Source: Boswellia sacra
Lineage: Eukaryota; Streptophyta; Magnoliopsida; Sapindales; Burseraceae
Direction of reading: 5' to 3'
DNA: 64,000 nucleotides
Assembly: GCA_013180625.2 (NCBI GenBank)
Contig: SNVD02004668.1
Span: forward strand, 62,001-126,000
Part shown: in pieces, positions 1 through 7,860 of the stretch
Position numbering within the stretch: the stretch's first letter is position 1
Layout of the letters: each line of letters opens with the position of its first letter
Notes under the pieces: generated by a model
What the model was told of the DNA's origin: nothing
The model's database searches: none
What the model saw: only the letters and a program-made list of their open reading frames with translations
Position numbers and translations under genes: made by a program

Positions 1-99
1 GGATAACAACACAAAGGAAGGGGAAAGTTAAAAAAAAAAAGAAAAAAAGTGAAAAAAAAAGAAGAGAGTAATTGTGGATAAGTTTGGTCTCGTAGCCTC

Positions 100-367
100 C
101 TTAATTCGAGCAATTAAGCCCGAGGGGTGCCTCAACACCTAATACCCTAAGACCAACTGGTTTGGGAGCTATTGGCCCAAAGCTCGCTACATGGATTAAG
201 GAGAAAGCTTAATGGGTTGAACATTGCACTATCCACAAGTTTCTAAGCAAAAATAAAGCATTAGCAACCCGAGTCGTTAAGCTCATAGGGGTGTCTTAAC
301 ACCTAATGCCCTAAGGCCAACTGGTCTGGGAGTCATTAGCCTAAGGCTCGCTACATGGGTTAAAGAT
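100..367 (+). repeat. duplicated 3'-UTR module (two diverged copies)
   Basis: Two related segments, about 100..206 and 270..367, share the order: a short inverted stretch, 'aacacctaat', 'ccctaag', 'ccaactggt', 'gggag', 'attggcc/attagcc', then 'gctcgctacatgg'. The same pair occurs in E2 (about 8206..8460), E3 (about 13525..13780) and, more diverged, E4 (about 48945..49200). The pairing thus predates the split of the subfamilies. Its role is unknown; conservation in non-coding sequence suggests a structured RNA part. Confidence 0.65.
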
Positions 368-669
368 GCATTCTTTCCAAAAAAAAGAGAAAAAAGAAAA
401 AAAATGTATAAAATGAAAGAATACCCCCTACCTAAGGTTGTTAGCCTTAACAAATACTAGAACCGATATGGCTTATTTCTAATAAGCCCCATAGTCATAT
501 GTCAACTGAGCACAAAAGAAGGTTTGTGGATATCTTGACTGAAGGGTATATGAGTCATTTAAAAAAAATCAATTGAGAGTTTGTTTAGTTGGATAAAATC
601 AAGGAGAGTGCAATAATGACCACCTTAGATGTAAAATTCTATAAATCACTTCTAAATAATAACGCTTTA

Positions 670-705
670 ATTGCTAGGGACTAGCAATAAGCTAGTTGAG
701 GGGTG
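670..705 (+). promoter_or_regulatory. hairpin plus polypurine tract at LTR border
   Basis: ATTGCTAG and CTAGCAAT (670..677 and 681..688) form a perfect 8-bp stem with a 3-nt loop. A G-rich run (about 696..705, TTGAGGGGTG) then abuts the LTR. The purine run sits where the polypurine primer for plus-strand DNA synthesis is expected. The hairpin recurs in E3 at 13191..13209 and, with one extra base, beside LTR A. Confidence 0.6.
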
Positions 706-2089
706 TGATAAACACTTAAATATGTACGTTTAATAAGAGCTTAGTTCATCATATTGCATTAATAGTGTCATTAAATTCCTCAACTTAAGCATATTTGTAG
801 TCTTTGCATCTTTGGAATTAATTTCCTCTTAATTTTGGTTTTGTTACAGGTTTGGTAAAATGGGCATAACTCTCTATTTATAGATCAGAATGGTGCAATT
901 CTTAATGTTTTGGAAAGCTGATTCAATTGTCTACAAGATTGCATTTCACTAGCATCATCAAATTCGGGCTTTTAGTGGACCAAAATTGGGCTTGAAGTGA
1001 ACCCATCTACAGTCTCGGCCCAGTCTGACTAGGCCTCAGTATTTGGATCGTATCTCTCAAAATACGTATCCAAATTGTGCAAATCAATATGTTCTAGAAA
1101 GCTGAGAGAAATATATACAACTTTCATGAAGACATGTGATTAAAATTCACAACAGTTCGATGTCAAAATTGATGGTCAAAGTCGTTGCCTAATGATCCCA
1201 ATTGTCAAAGATATTTACAACTAATATTTGACAATTATGCCCTTGTAATTTGACAAGTTTGCCCCTGGATTTATCTATAAATAGAGGTGCCTTGTGACCC
1301 ATTAGGGCATCTTGGCCTTGGCTGGAACATTTTGGCTTTGGCTCGGATCTTGTATTGTGTTTTGTGTGTTTATGTTATTAATGAATTTCCTTTTTCTTGC
1401 ATTTTATTTTCTTTCTATTATAATGTTCTTCTAATTTCTCTTTTACTAAGGTGAAAGGGTAAAACCCTTGATATGAGAATAAGGATTCTCTAACCCTTAA
1501 TATGTGCTTAATAATCTTAATCTTATAATGTTTATTTAATATGATTTATATTTAATTTCTTAATCAATCTTGACACCACTCGTAAGGTGGAGGTCTTGAT
1601 CCATTGTAGACAATCCTTCGCACATCAAATGCTTGGATCCTTTCTAGATGATGTATGGTTCTTCCTTACCGACACGAATCTAGTTAGGAACCTTAATTTG
1701 TTGTAGACATATGATGATTGGCACATTGGATGCTTGAACCCATTTACAAGAAGTGGTATAAATGTTGTTAATGAAACAAATATAATTCATATAACTAAAA
1801 TGGGCTAATTATCCTTATTCGAAATATCAAGGGCGGATCCTCTAACCTTAGCTTTCATTATTATTGTGTTGATTTCTCTTGTGTGATTCTCATTTATTGT
1901 TTACAAACTTGTTCTTATTTATATTTGTTGATATTATCTTATCATCTCCTTGAATCATTCATATCGTATTTGCTTACCTTATAATTTGTAGTGCTAAAAT
2001 CTCCTTCCTCGTGGATCGACCTCGGTCTTACCGGGTTTATTGCTTCGACACTCTTATACTTGGGAGACAATCCTTTTTCGGATGTGTCA
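706..2089 (+). mobile_element. LTR 0, Athila-like, plus orientation
   Basis: Starts TGATAAACAC and ends GGATGTGTCA, matching in reverse the ends of LTRs A, B and C. It is 1384 bp against about 1527 bp because it lacks the palindrome-rich block near the 3' end that the other LTRs carry (for example about 6500..6680). A TATA box lies at 1276..1283. Upstream sequence is element 3' UTR and downstream sequence is a primer-binding site, so this LTR is shared between two internal regions. Confidence 0.85.
1276..1283 (+). promoter_or_regulatory. LTR TATA box
   Basis: TATAAATA within the context CTATAAATAGAGGTGCC, about 570 bp into the LTR. The same box is at 7283..7290 (LTR A), 12598..12605 (LTR B) and 22616..22623 (LTR C) on the minus strand. 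Position and sequence fit the RNA polymerase II core promoter of the element. Confidence 0.6.
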
Positions 2090-2095
2090 AGTTTT

Positions 2096-2113
2096 TGGCG
2101 CCGTTGCCGGGGA
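2096..2113 (+). promoter_or_regulatory. primer-binding site, tRNA-Asp
   Basis: TGGCGCCGTTGCCGGGGA lies six bases after the LTR end and is complementary to the 3' end of plant tRNA-Asp. This primer is characteristic of the Athila lineage. Immediately downstream the expected gag leader is missing and the tail of the Cys-rich accessory ORF follows. Confidence 0.85.
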
Positions 2114-2208
2114 TCTGACTCAAAACGACCCAGTTTGCCAATTTATAAGAAAACTGGATGGGAAGCATATCCCCAACTCATAGAAGGTGTTTAAGCCGTT
2201 TCTGGACG
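2114..2208 (+). pseudogene. fragment of Cys-rich accessory ORF tail, plus orientation
   Basis: This segment is the reverse complement of about 3256..3350, that is the C-terminal codons of the 118-residue ORF and its downstream flank. It joins the primer-binding site directly, so gag and pol are skipped. At about 2205..2210 it meets minus-oriented 3' UTR sequence through a short shared TAAA, forming an inverted junction. It cannot encode a useful product. Confidence 0.75.
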
Positions 2209-2314
2209 TAAAGTATAGGATACATTACCTGAAGCTTCTATTATTCAAGAAAGATGACCTTAAAATCTCGTAAAATAACATGCTAAAAATAAAATAAAAT
2301 AAAAGACAAAAAAA

Positions 2315-2965
2315 TTACAAACGGAGATTCATATCCAATTTGTACTTTTTGTTTTGCCCTCCTGCCCAATTAATTTGAGTACCAACTGGGTCAGGTTCAT
2401 ACTTAACTTCTTGTAATTTGTCAAGTAATTCACCAGCAGAAGTGGCAAAAACAAGGATCTGTCTCGTCCAATGTGGGATAAAATTTTGTTCTATAGCTGC
2501 ATCAACAAAACTTATTAAAGGATCAAAGAAATTGTTAACATTCAACAAACCTATGGGTTTTTGATAGAGGTTCAGTTGGGCCCAAGAGGCAATTTGAACA
2601 ATTTCTTCAAAAGTATCAAAGCCACCTGGTAAAGCAATAAAGGCATCTGAATTGATGAGCATATGTGCCATGCGTTCATGCATAGAGGAGACTTGTAACT
2701 CCTTCCCAACCGTTTTTCCAACAATGCTTTCTACAGCCAAAGCTTTAGGAATAACTCCTAACACTTGACTACCTCCTACATGTGCAGCTGTTGATACGCA
2801 ACCCATTAACCCGAGGCTACCTCCCCCATAAACCACATGAATCTTTCTTTCAGCCAGTAGCCTACCAAGATAGTTTGCTACTTCTACAAACTCCTCACTT
2901 TTACCGGGTCGAGATCCGCAGAATACACATATCCTTTGGATTCGACGTTGTGAAGTTCCCTCCAT
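2315..2965 (-). CDS. LOG: LOG-like cytokinin riboside 5'-monophosphate phosphoribohydrolase, element-borne (E1)
   Basis: A 216-codon uninterrupted frame, the usual length for plant LOG proteins. LOG enzymes release active cytokinin bases from their riboside monophosphates in the cytosol. Visible features: VFCGS near residues 14-18, GGGSLGLMG at 47-55, HER at 96-98, and the nucleotide-site motif at 113-121, which reads PGGFDTFEE where the family has PGGxGTxEE. The Gly-to-Asp change at 117 may impair activity; Arg98 and Glu121 are kept. The C-terminus (EPDPV, INW) matches LOG-like plant proteins. It is intronless, in the same orientation as the retrotransposon, and 315 bp downstream of the Cys-rich ORF. 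Plant LOG genes normally have several introns, so capture through mRNA is likely. No promoter of its own is recognised; expression would need element transcripts. Confidence 0.85.
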   Translation of the reverse strand: MEGTSQRRIQRICVFCGSRPGKSEEFVEVANYLGRLLAERKIHVVYGGGSLGLMGCVSTAAHVGGSQVLGVIPKALAVESIVGKTVGKELQVSSMHERMAHMLINSDAFIALPGGFDTFEEIVQIASWAQLNLYQKPIGLLNVNNFFDPLISFVDAAIEQNFIPHWTRQILVFATSAGELLDKLQEVKYEPDPVGTQINWAGGQNKKYKLDMNLRL

Positions 2966-3280
2966 GTCTATGCAGCTCTCTAACTATGTGTGAAGAAGAG
3001 AACAAGACATGTGGTATTTATGGAGTGCAAAAAGGTATGCTAATAATGATATCTATCTAGGTAGCTCGGTCGTTTGTTGAAAAAATTGACAATAATGCAT
3101 AAAAATTCAAAAGACGATGAAATAAGACACCATAAGTCAAACAAAAGATACAAATTCAAAAATGACAGCTATGAGGTATTAAAATTCAAAAATGATGGCA
3201 CGCATGCATATGTACAGGTAGTTGTGACTGTGGCTCACATCTTCCTCTGGTTTTACGTCCAGAAACGGCTTAAACACCTT
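2966..3280 (-). other. spacer between Cys-rich ORF and LOG-like ORF
   Basis: AT-rich non-coding spacer, present with the same organisation in E3 (15166..15480) and diverged in E4 (about 50566..50890). It contains several repeats of 'aaattcaaaa' and 'aaaaatga'. I see no convincing frame. A splice acceptor or internal initiation site for LOG expression could lie here, but I cannot identify one with confidence. Confidence 0.6.
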
Positions 3281-3637
3281 CTATGAGTTGGGGATATGCT
3301 TCCCATCCAGTTTTCTTATAAACTGGCAAACAGGGTCGTTTTGAGTCAGATTCCCAAGACTATAGCGTTCCTGCTCATCTCGGAATTGTGTCCACAAGTT
3401 AAAAATTTCACGCTGCACAAGTCCACAAGAATGCGTCTCAAGAGTCACTCGGATATCATCCAAAGACTCCTTACTCAGTCCATTCTTGATGAACTGTAGC
3501 TTATCCTCTCGATTATTAGACAAATATCCCAAGGAGCGACAACGCTGGTTACAAGTCCATCTTGCACATTTGGGACAAACTTGTAACCTTTTCGCTCTTC
3601 GCTTTTTGGCGTAACAGCTTTTTCCCATACCTGGCAT
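3281..3637 (-). CDS. basic Cys-rich accessory protein (E1 copy)
   Basis: An uninterrupted 118-codon frame. Near the N-terminus a basic run (K11 to R17) is followed by C21-x2-C24-x4-C29-x3-C33, a likely zinc-binding cluster; the rest is charged and helical-looking. The start is the first ATG after an in-frame TGA at 3674..3676. Layout (Gly/Ser/Tyr stretch, basic run, Cys cluster) resembles the nucleic-acid-binding Cys-rich proteins of carla-type plant RNA viruses, some of which suppress RNA silencing; this is a motif impression, not a search result. The E3 copy has the same length and about seven residue differences. It lies between integrase and the LOG-like gene. A role in RNA binding or silencing suppression is inference; it could also be a lineage-specific protein. 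Confidence 0.6.
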   Translation of the reverse strand: MPGMGKSCYAKKRRAKRLQVCPKCARWTCNQRCRSLGYLSNNREDKLQFIKNGLSKESLDDIRVTLETHSCGLVQREIFNLWTQFRDEQERYSLGNLTQNDPVCQFIRKLDGKHIPNS

Positions 3638-3673
3638 GTGAGAAACAAGATTATCTAAAAATTCATAAGAAAA

Positions 3674-3829
3674 TCAAACCTTGACTTCAATTAACCATCT
3701 TACTTCGACAGGCATACCCTTAAGCATCAACATCCTTACTCTTTCTGCGCGAGCTTTGTAAATTTTAAGCAAATCATTTGGAGGAAGAGAGGGAAAATGT
3801 TTGTGCAGATTTGAGAGAATGGTGTCCAT
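3674..3829 (-). CDS. short ORF upstream of Cys-rich protein (E1)
   Basis: About 51 codons from the ATG at 3829 (another in-frame ATG lies at 3874). The product is basic, with a leucine-rich amphipathic stretch, and ends in a TGA. The 12 codons between this TGA and the ATG of the Cys-rich ORF are open and in the same frame. The C-terminal 35 or so codons are also readable in E3 and E4, and the TGA is at the same place in all three. In E3 and E4 the N-terminal frame is shifted by one base near the presumed start. It may be the first part of a longer protein produced by stop-codon readthrough, or simply a separate peptide. No family recognised. Confidence 0.4.
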   Translation of the reverse strand: MDTILSNLHKHFPSLPPNDLLKIYKARAERVRMLMLKGMPVEVRWLIEVKV

Positions 3830-3952
3830 GTGAAAATGCGAGAAAAGAAAGGAAAATGAATGCAAGGTGAGCAACAGTTTTTAGGGAACTGAAAAACGAC
3901 TTTAAAAGTCACGGAGTACCGTATCCGCCACTTGACCGGGAAAAATCAATCC

Positions 3953-4900
3953 TTAAAAAGGATCGATTAAAGCAATGGACTCTTCGTTTTGGTCAAAATT
4001 TTCAAAGAATGGTTTTAATCGTTGTCCATTAACTTTAAACACATTACCATTCTTTGGGTTCTCAATTTCAACTGCTCCATGAGGGAAAATATTTTTAACA
4101 ATAAAAGGCCCAGTCCAACGAGACCGAAGTTTACCAGGAAACAAATGCAATCTTGAATCATACAAAAGAACTTTTTGTGAAGTTCAAAAGATTTTCTAAC
4201 AATGGATTTGTCATGAAAAACCTTCATTTTTTCTTTGTAGATTTTAGAATTTTCATAAGCCTCATTCCTAATTTCTTCAAGTTCACTCAGTTGGAATTTA
4301 CGTAATTTGCAAGCATCATTCAAATTTGTGTCGAATGTTTTAATGGCCCAATAAGCTTTATGCTCAATTTCCACAGGCAAGTGACAAGGTTTTCCATAAA
4401 CTAGTCTATAAGGAGACATTCCTAATGATGTTTTAAAAGCAGTTCGGTAAGCCCAAAGTGCATCACTAAGTCTTAAAGACCAATCTTTACGATTTGGTTT
4501 AACCGTTTTTTCTAAGATCTGTTTTATCTCCCTATTAGCTAATTCAACTTGTCAACTTGTTTGTGGTGATAAGGTGTAGAATTTTATGTTATTCCATATT
4601 TCTTCATTAAAGTTTCAAATGGTTTGTTACAAAATGTGTACCCCCATCACTAATAATGGCTCGCGGAATTCCAAATCTACTCAAGATATTCTCCTTCAAG
4701 AATTTGACAATTGTTTTGTGATCATTGTTTCGACATGGAATTGCCTCGACCCATTTTGAAACATAGTCCACTGCAACAAGGATGTACACAAAAACAAATG
4801 ACGGTGGAAAAGGTCACATAAAATCAATACCCCAACATTCACAGATTTCAAACAAGATGGGATTCAATTGGCATCATGTTCTTTTTTAAATAGATCCCGA
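3953..4900 (-). pseudogene. Athila-like integrase, degenerate (E1)
   Basis: Integrase inserts the retroviral-like DNA copy into the chromosome. The C-terminal part (3953..4419) carries the [15 protein letters not shown] segment and the [21 protein letters not shown] region typical of Athila and Tat integrases, but a frameshift splits it near 4165. The core part (4607..4900) keeps the SDGGTHF motif with its catalytic Asp; the region that should carry the catalytic Glu is frameshifted. Several single-base indels relative to E3 show it is inactive. Confidence 0.85.
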
Positions 4901-5064
4901 ATTTTTTTAAACAATTTTCACACCCGTTTTTCAAATGCTGTGTGCATCTTTAAATAAGGTGGCCATAAATCCCATTGTAAGATTTAGCAGCTATTTTTTC
5001 TAGATGAAAAAAAAATGTCCTCCCATGCTCATAATGAACAAAGTTAATGACACTAAACTTACCG

Positions 5065-6331
5065 TCATTGTCGGATATGCCATCTTCTCATTATTTGGTC
5101 TGGACAATATTTGAACAGATATGGGTCATCCCAGTAAAAATTTTTCACCTCGGTTAAAAATTTTCTTTTGTCTTGAGCATTCCAATGAGGTGGCATTTTC
5201 CCTGTCGCAAGAAAATTTACAATGTTAGCAAACCAAGGTACAGTAGCAACGAAAAATAAAAATTCATCAGGAAAAGAATCATTGATAGGTGAAGTTTCAA
5301 TTAATGTCTCTGTCGTTAGTCTTGAAAGATGATCAGCAACGACATTTTCAGCTCCTTTCTTATCCTTTATTGTGATGTTAAATTCTTGGAGCAATAAGAT
5401 CCACCGTATCAATCTAGGTTTTGCATCCTGTTTAGACATTAAATATCTCACAGCTGCATGGTCAGTGTAAACAATTGTTGGAGAGCCAATTAAATAAGAA
5501 CGAAATTTGTCCAATGCAAATACTACTGCAAGTAGTTCTTTTTCAGTTGTTGTGTAATTCATTTGTGCATCATTTAAAGTCCTACTTGCATAGTATATCA
5601 CATAAGGCTTACCTTCTTTTCTTTGTCCTAAGACAGCACCAACTGCATAGTCGCTTGCATCACACATCAATTCAAAAGGCAAGGACCAATCAGGAGATTG
5701 CATAATTGGAGCAGTTGTTAAAAGTCCAATTAATGTATCAAAGGCATTTTGACATTCTTGAGTCCATTCAAAAGGAAGTATCTTTTATTAAGAGGTTACA
5801 AAGAGGTTTAGATATAGCACTAAAATTTCTTATGAACCTCCTATAAAATCCAACATGCCCTAAAAATGAACGAACCTCTTTAAGTGTTTTTGGTAGAGGC
5901 AGATGGGAAATTAATTCCACTTTTGCTTTGTCCACTTCAATTCCTTTAGAAGACACCACATGACCTAAAACAATTCCCGAAGTGACCATATAATGACATT
6001 TTTCCCAATTCAAAATAAGACCTTTTTCTACACACCTTTTTAGGACTTTTTCTAAGTTTTCAAAACAATTATCAAAAGAGTTTCCAAAGACAGTTAGATC
6101 ATCCATGAAAACTTCTAAACAATGCTCGACCATATCACTAAAAATGCTTAGCATGCATCTTTGAAAAGTAGCTGAAGCATTACAAAGTCCAAAAGGCATT
6201 CTCCTAAATGCAAAAGTGCCAAAGGGGCACGTGAACGTGGTCTTTTCTTGGTCTTCAAGTGCAATGGGAATTTGATAGTAGCCTGAGTATCCATCAAGAA
6301 AGCAGTAGTAGGGGAATTTGGTCAAGGAAGG
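5065..6331 (-). pseudogene. reverse transcriptase and RNase H, truncated and fused to LTR (E1)
   Basis: RNase H with the integrase zinc region lies at 5065..5703 ([37 protein letters not shown]). RT lies at about 5768..6331 with FLDGYSGYYQI and the FMDDLTVFG active-site segment (FMDD in place of YxDD, normal in this lineage). RT is cut upstream of FLDGYSGYYQI and joined to LTR A sequence, so a 253-codon frame starts in the LTR and runs into RT. A frameshift near 5780 separates RT from RNase H. Compared with E3, the fingers part of RT and all of gag-protease are missing. Confidence 0.85.
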
Positions 6332-7860
6332 TGACACATCCGAAAAAGGATTGTCTCCCAAGTATAGGAGTGTCGAAGTAATAAACCCGGTGAGACCGGG
6401 GTCGATCCACGAGGAAGGGAATTTAAGCGTTACAAATTTTAAGCTAAACAAATGTGATATGGATGATTCAAAGAGGTGACATGATAATATCAACAAGTAT
6501 GTAAGATGGTAGGTGGTATTACCGACCATTCAAATATAAAACAAAAAGCAAGAGGAGGTAAAACCATCCATGGAAATAGGTGGTATAACCAACCATAGTA
6601 AATTAAAGAACAATTTCATAAGGTGGTAGAACCTACCATAGTAAATAAAATAAAAAGTTCATAAACAATAGAATAATTAAAATACAAGAGGAATTAACAC
6701 AATAACAATGAAGGCTAAAGTTAGGGGATCCGCCCTTGATATTTCAAATAAGGATAATTACCCCATTTTAGTTATATGAATTATATTTGTTTCATTACCA
6801 ATATTTATACCACTTCTTGTAAATGGGTTCAAGCATCCAATGTGCCAATCACAATATGTCTACAACAAATCAAGGTTCCTAACTAGATTCGTGTCGGTAA
6901 GGAAGAACCATACATCATCTAGAAAGGATCCAAGCATTTGATGTGCCAAGGATTGTCGACAATTGATCAAGACCTCCACTTTACGAGTGGTGTCAAGATT
7001 GATTAAGAAATTAAATATAAATCATATTGAATAAACATTATAAGATTAAGATTATTAAGCACATATTAAGGGTTAGAGAATCCTTATTCTCATATCTAGT
7101 GTTTCACCCTTTCACCTTAGCAAAAGAGAAATTAGAAGAACATTATAATAGAAAGAAAATAAAATGCAAGAAAAAGGAAATTCATTAATAACATAAACAC
7201 ACAAAACACAATACAAGATCCTAGCCAAAGCCAAAATGTTCCTGCCAAGGCCAAGATGCCCCAATGGGTCACAAGGCACCTCTATTTATAGATACATCCA
7301 GGGGCAAACTTGTCAAATTACAAGGGCATAATTGTCAAATATTAGTTGTAAATATCTTTGACAATTGGGATCAATTAGGCACCGACTTTGACCATCAATT
7401 TTGACATCGAAATGTTGTGAATTTTAATCACATGTCTTCATGAAAGTTGTAGATATTTCTCTCAGCTTTCTAGAACATATTGATTTGCACAATTTGGATA
7501 CGTATTTTGAGATATACGGTCCAAATACTGAGGCCTGGTCAGACTGGGCCGAGACAGGTAGATAGGTTCACTTCAAGCCCAATTTTGGTCCACTAAGAGG
7601 CCGAATTTGATGATGCTTGTGAAATGCAACCTTGTAGACAATTGAATCAGCTTTCCAAACATTAAGAATTGCACCATTCTGATCTATAAATAGAGAGTTA
7701 TGCCCATTTTACCGAACCTGTAACAAAACCAAAATTAAGAGAAATTAATTCAAAAGATGCAAATGCTACAAATATGCTTAAGTTGAGGAATTTAATGACA
7801 CTATTAATGCAATATGATGAACTAATCTCTTATTAAACATGCATATTTAAGTGTTCATCA
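6332..7860 (-). mobile_element. LTR A, Athila-like
   Basis: On the plus strand it begins TGACACATCCG and ends GTGTTCATCA, the reverse of the ends of LTR 0. It is 1529 bp and very similar to LTRs B and C. The TATA box is at 7283..7290 (minus). A palindrome-rich block lies at about 6500..6680. It serves as 5' LTR of E1 and, by position, as 3' LTR of E2. No primer site follows it on the E1 side. Confidence 0.9.

Larger units (their letters stand above)
1..705 (+). mobile_element. 3' non-coding region of a plus-strand Athila-like copy (E0)
   Basis: This is the reverse complement of the regions lying between the accessory genes and the LTR in E2 (7861..8570) and E3 (13174..13900). It therefore represents the 3' untranslated part of an element in plus orientation, running into the LTR at 706. 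No coding frame is convincing. It holds a duplicated module, a short perfect hairpin and a purine tract. The upstream part of this copy lies outside the window. Confidence 0.8.
2209..6331 (-). mobile_element. Athila-like internal region E1 (gag and protease deleted)
   Basis: Minus-strand internal region read from LTR A: truncated reverse transcriptase, RNase H, integrase, short ORF, Cys-rich ORF, LOG-like ORF, then about 100 bp of 3' UTR. The primer site, gag and protease are absent because RT joins LTR A directly. The 3' LTR is absent because of the inverted junction near 2209. It is not autonomous, but it keeps the best-preserved accessory genes of the window. Confidence 0.85.

Noticed and set aside
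1991..2194. 67-codon plus-strand frame across the LTR end and primer site
   Set aside because: It is translation of LTR and primer-site sequence; the same peptide fragments appear in every LTR copy and carry no domain.
2782..3060. 92-codon plus-strand frame opposite the LOG gene
   Set aside because: Antisense shadow of LOG; repeated in E3 only because the sense gene is conserved.
3280..3953. search for an env-like gene after integrase
   Set aside because: No signal peptide, transmembrane segment or env-like frame is visible there; the space is taken by the accessory module.
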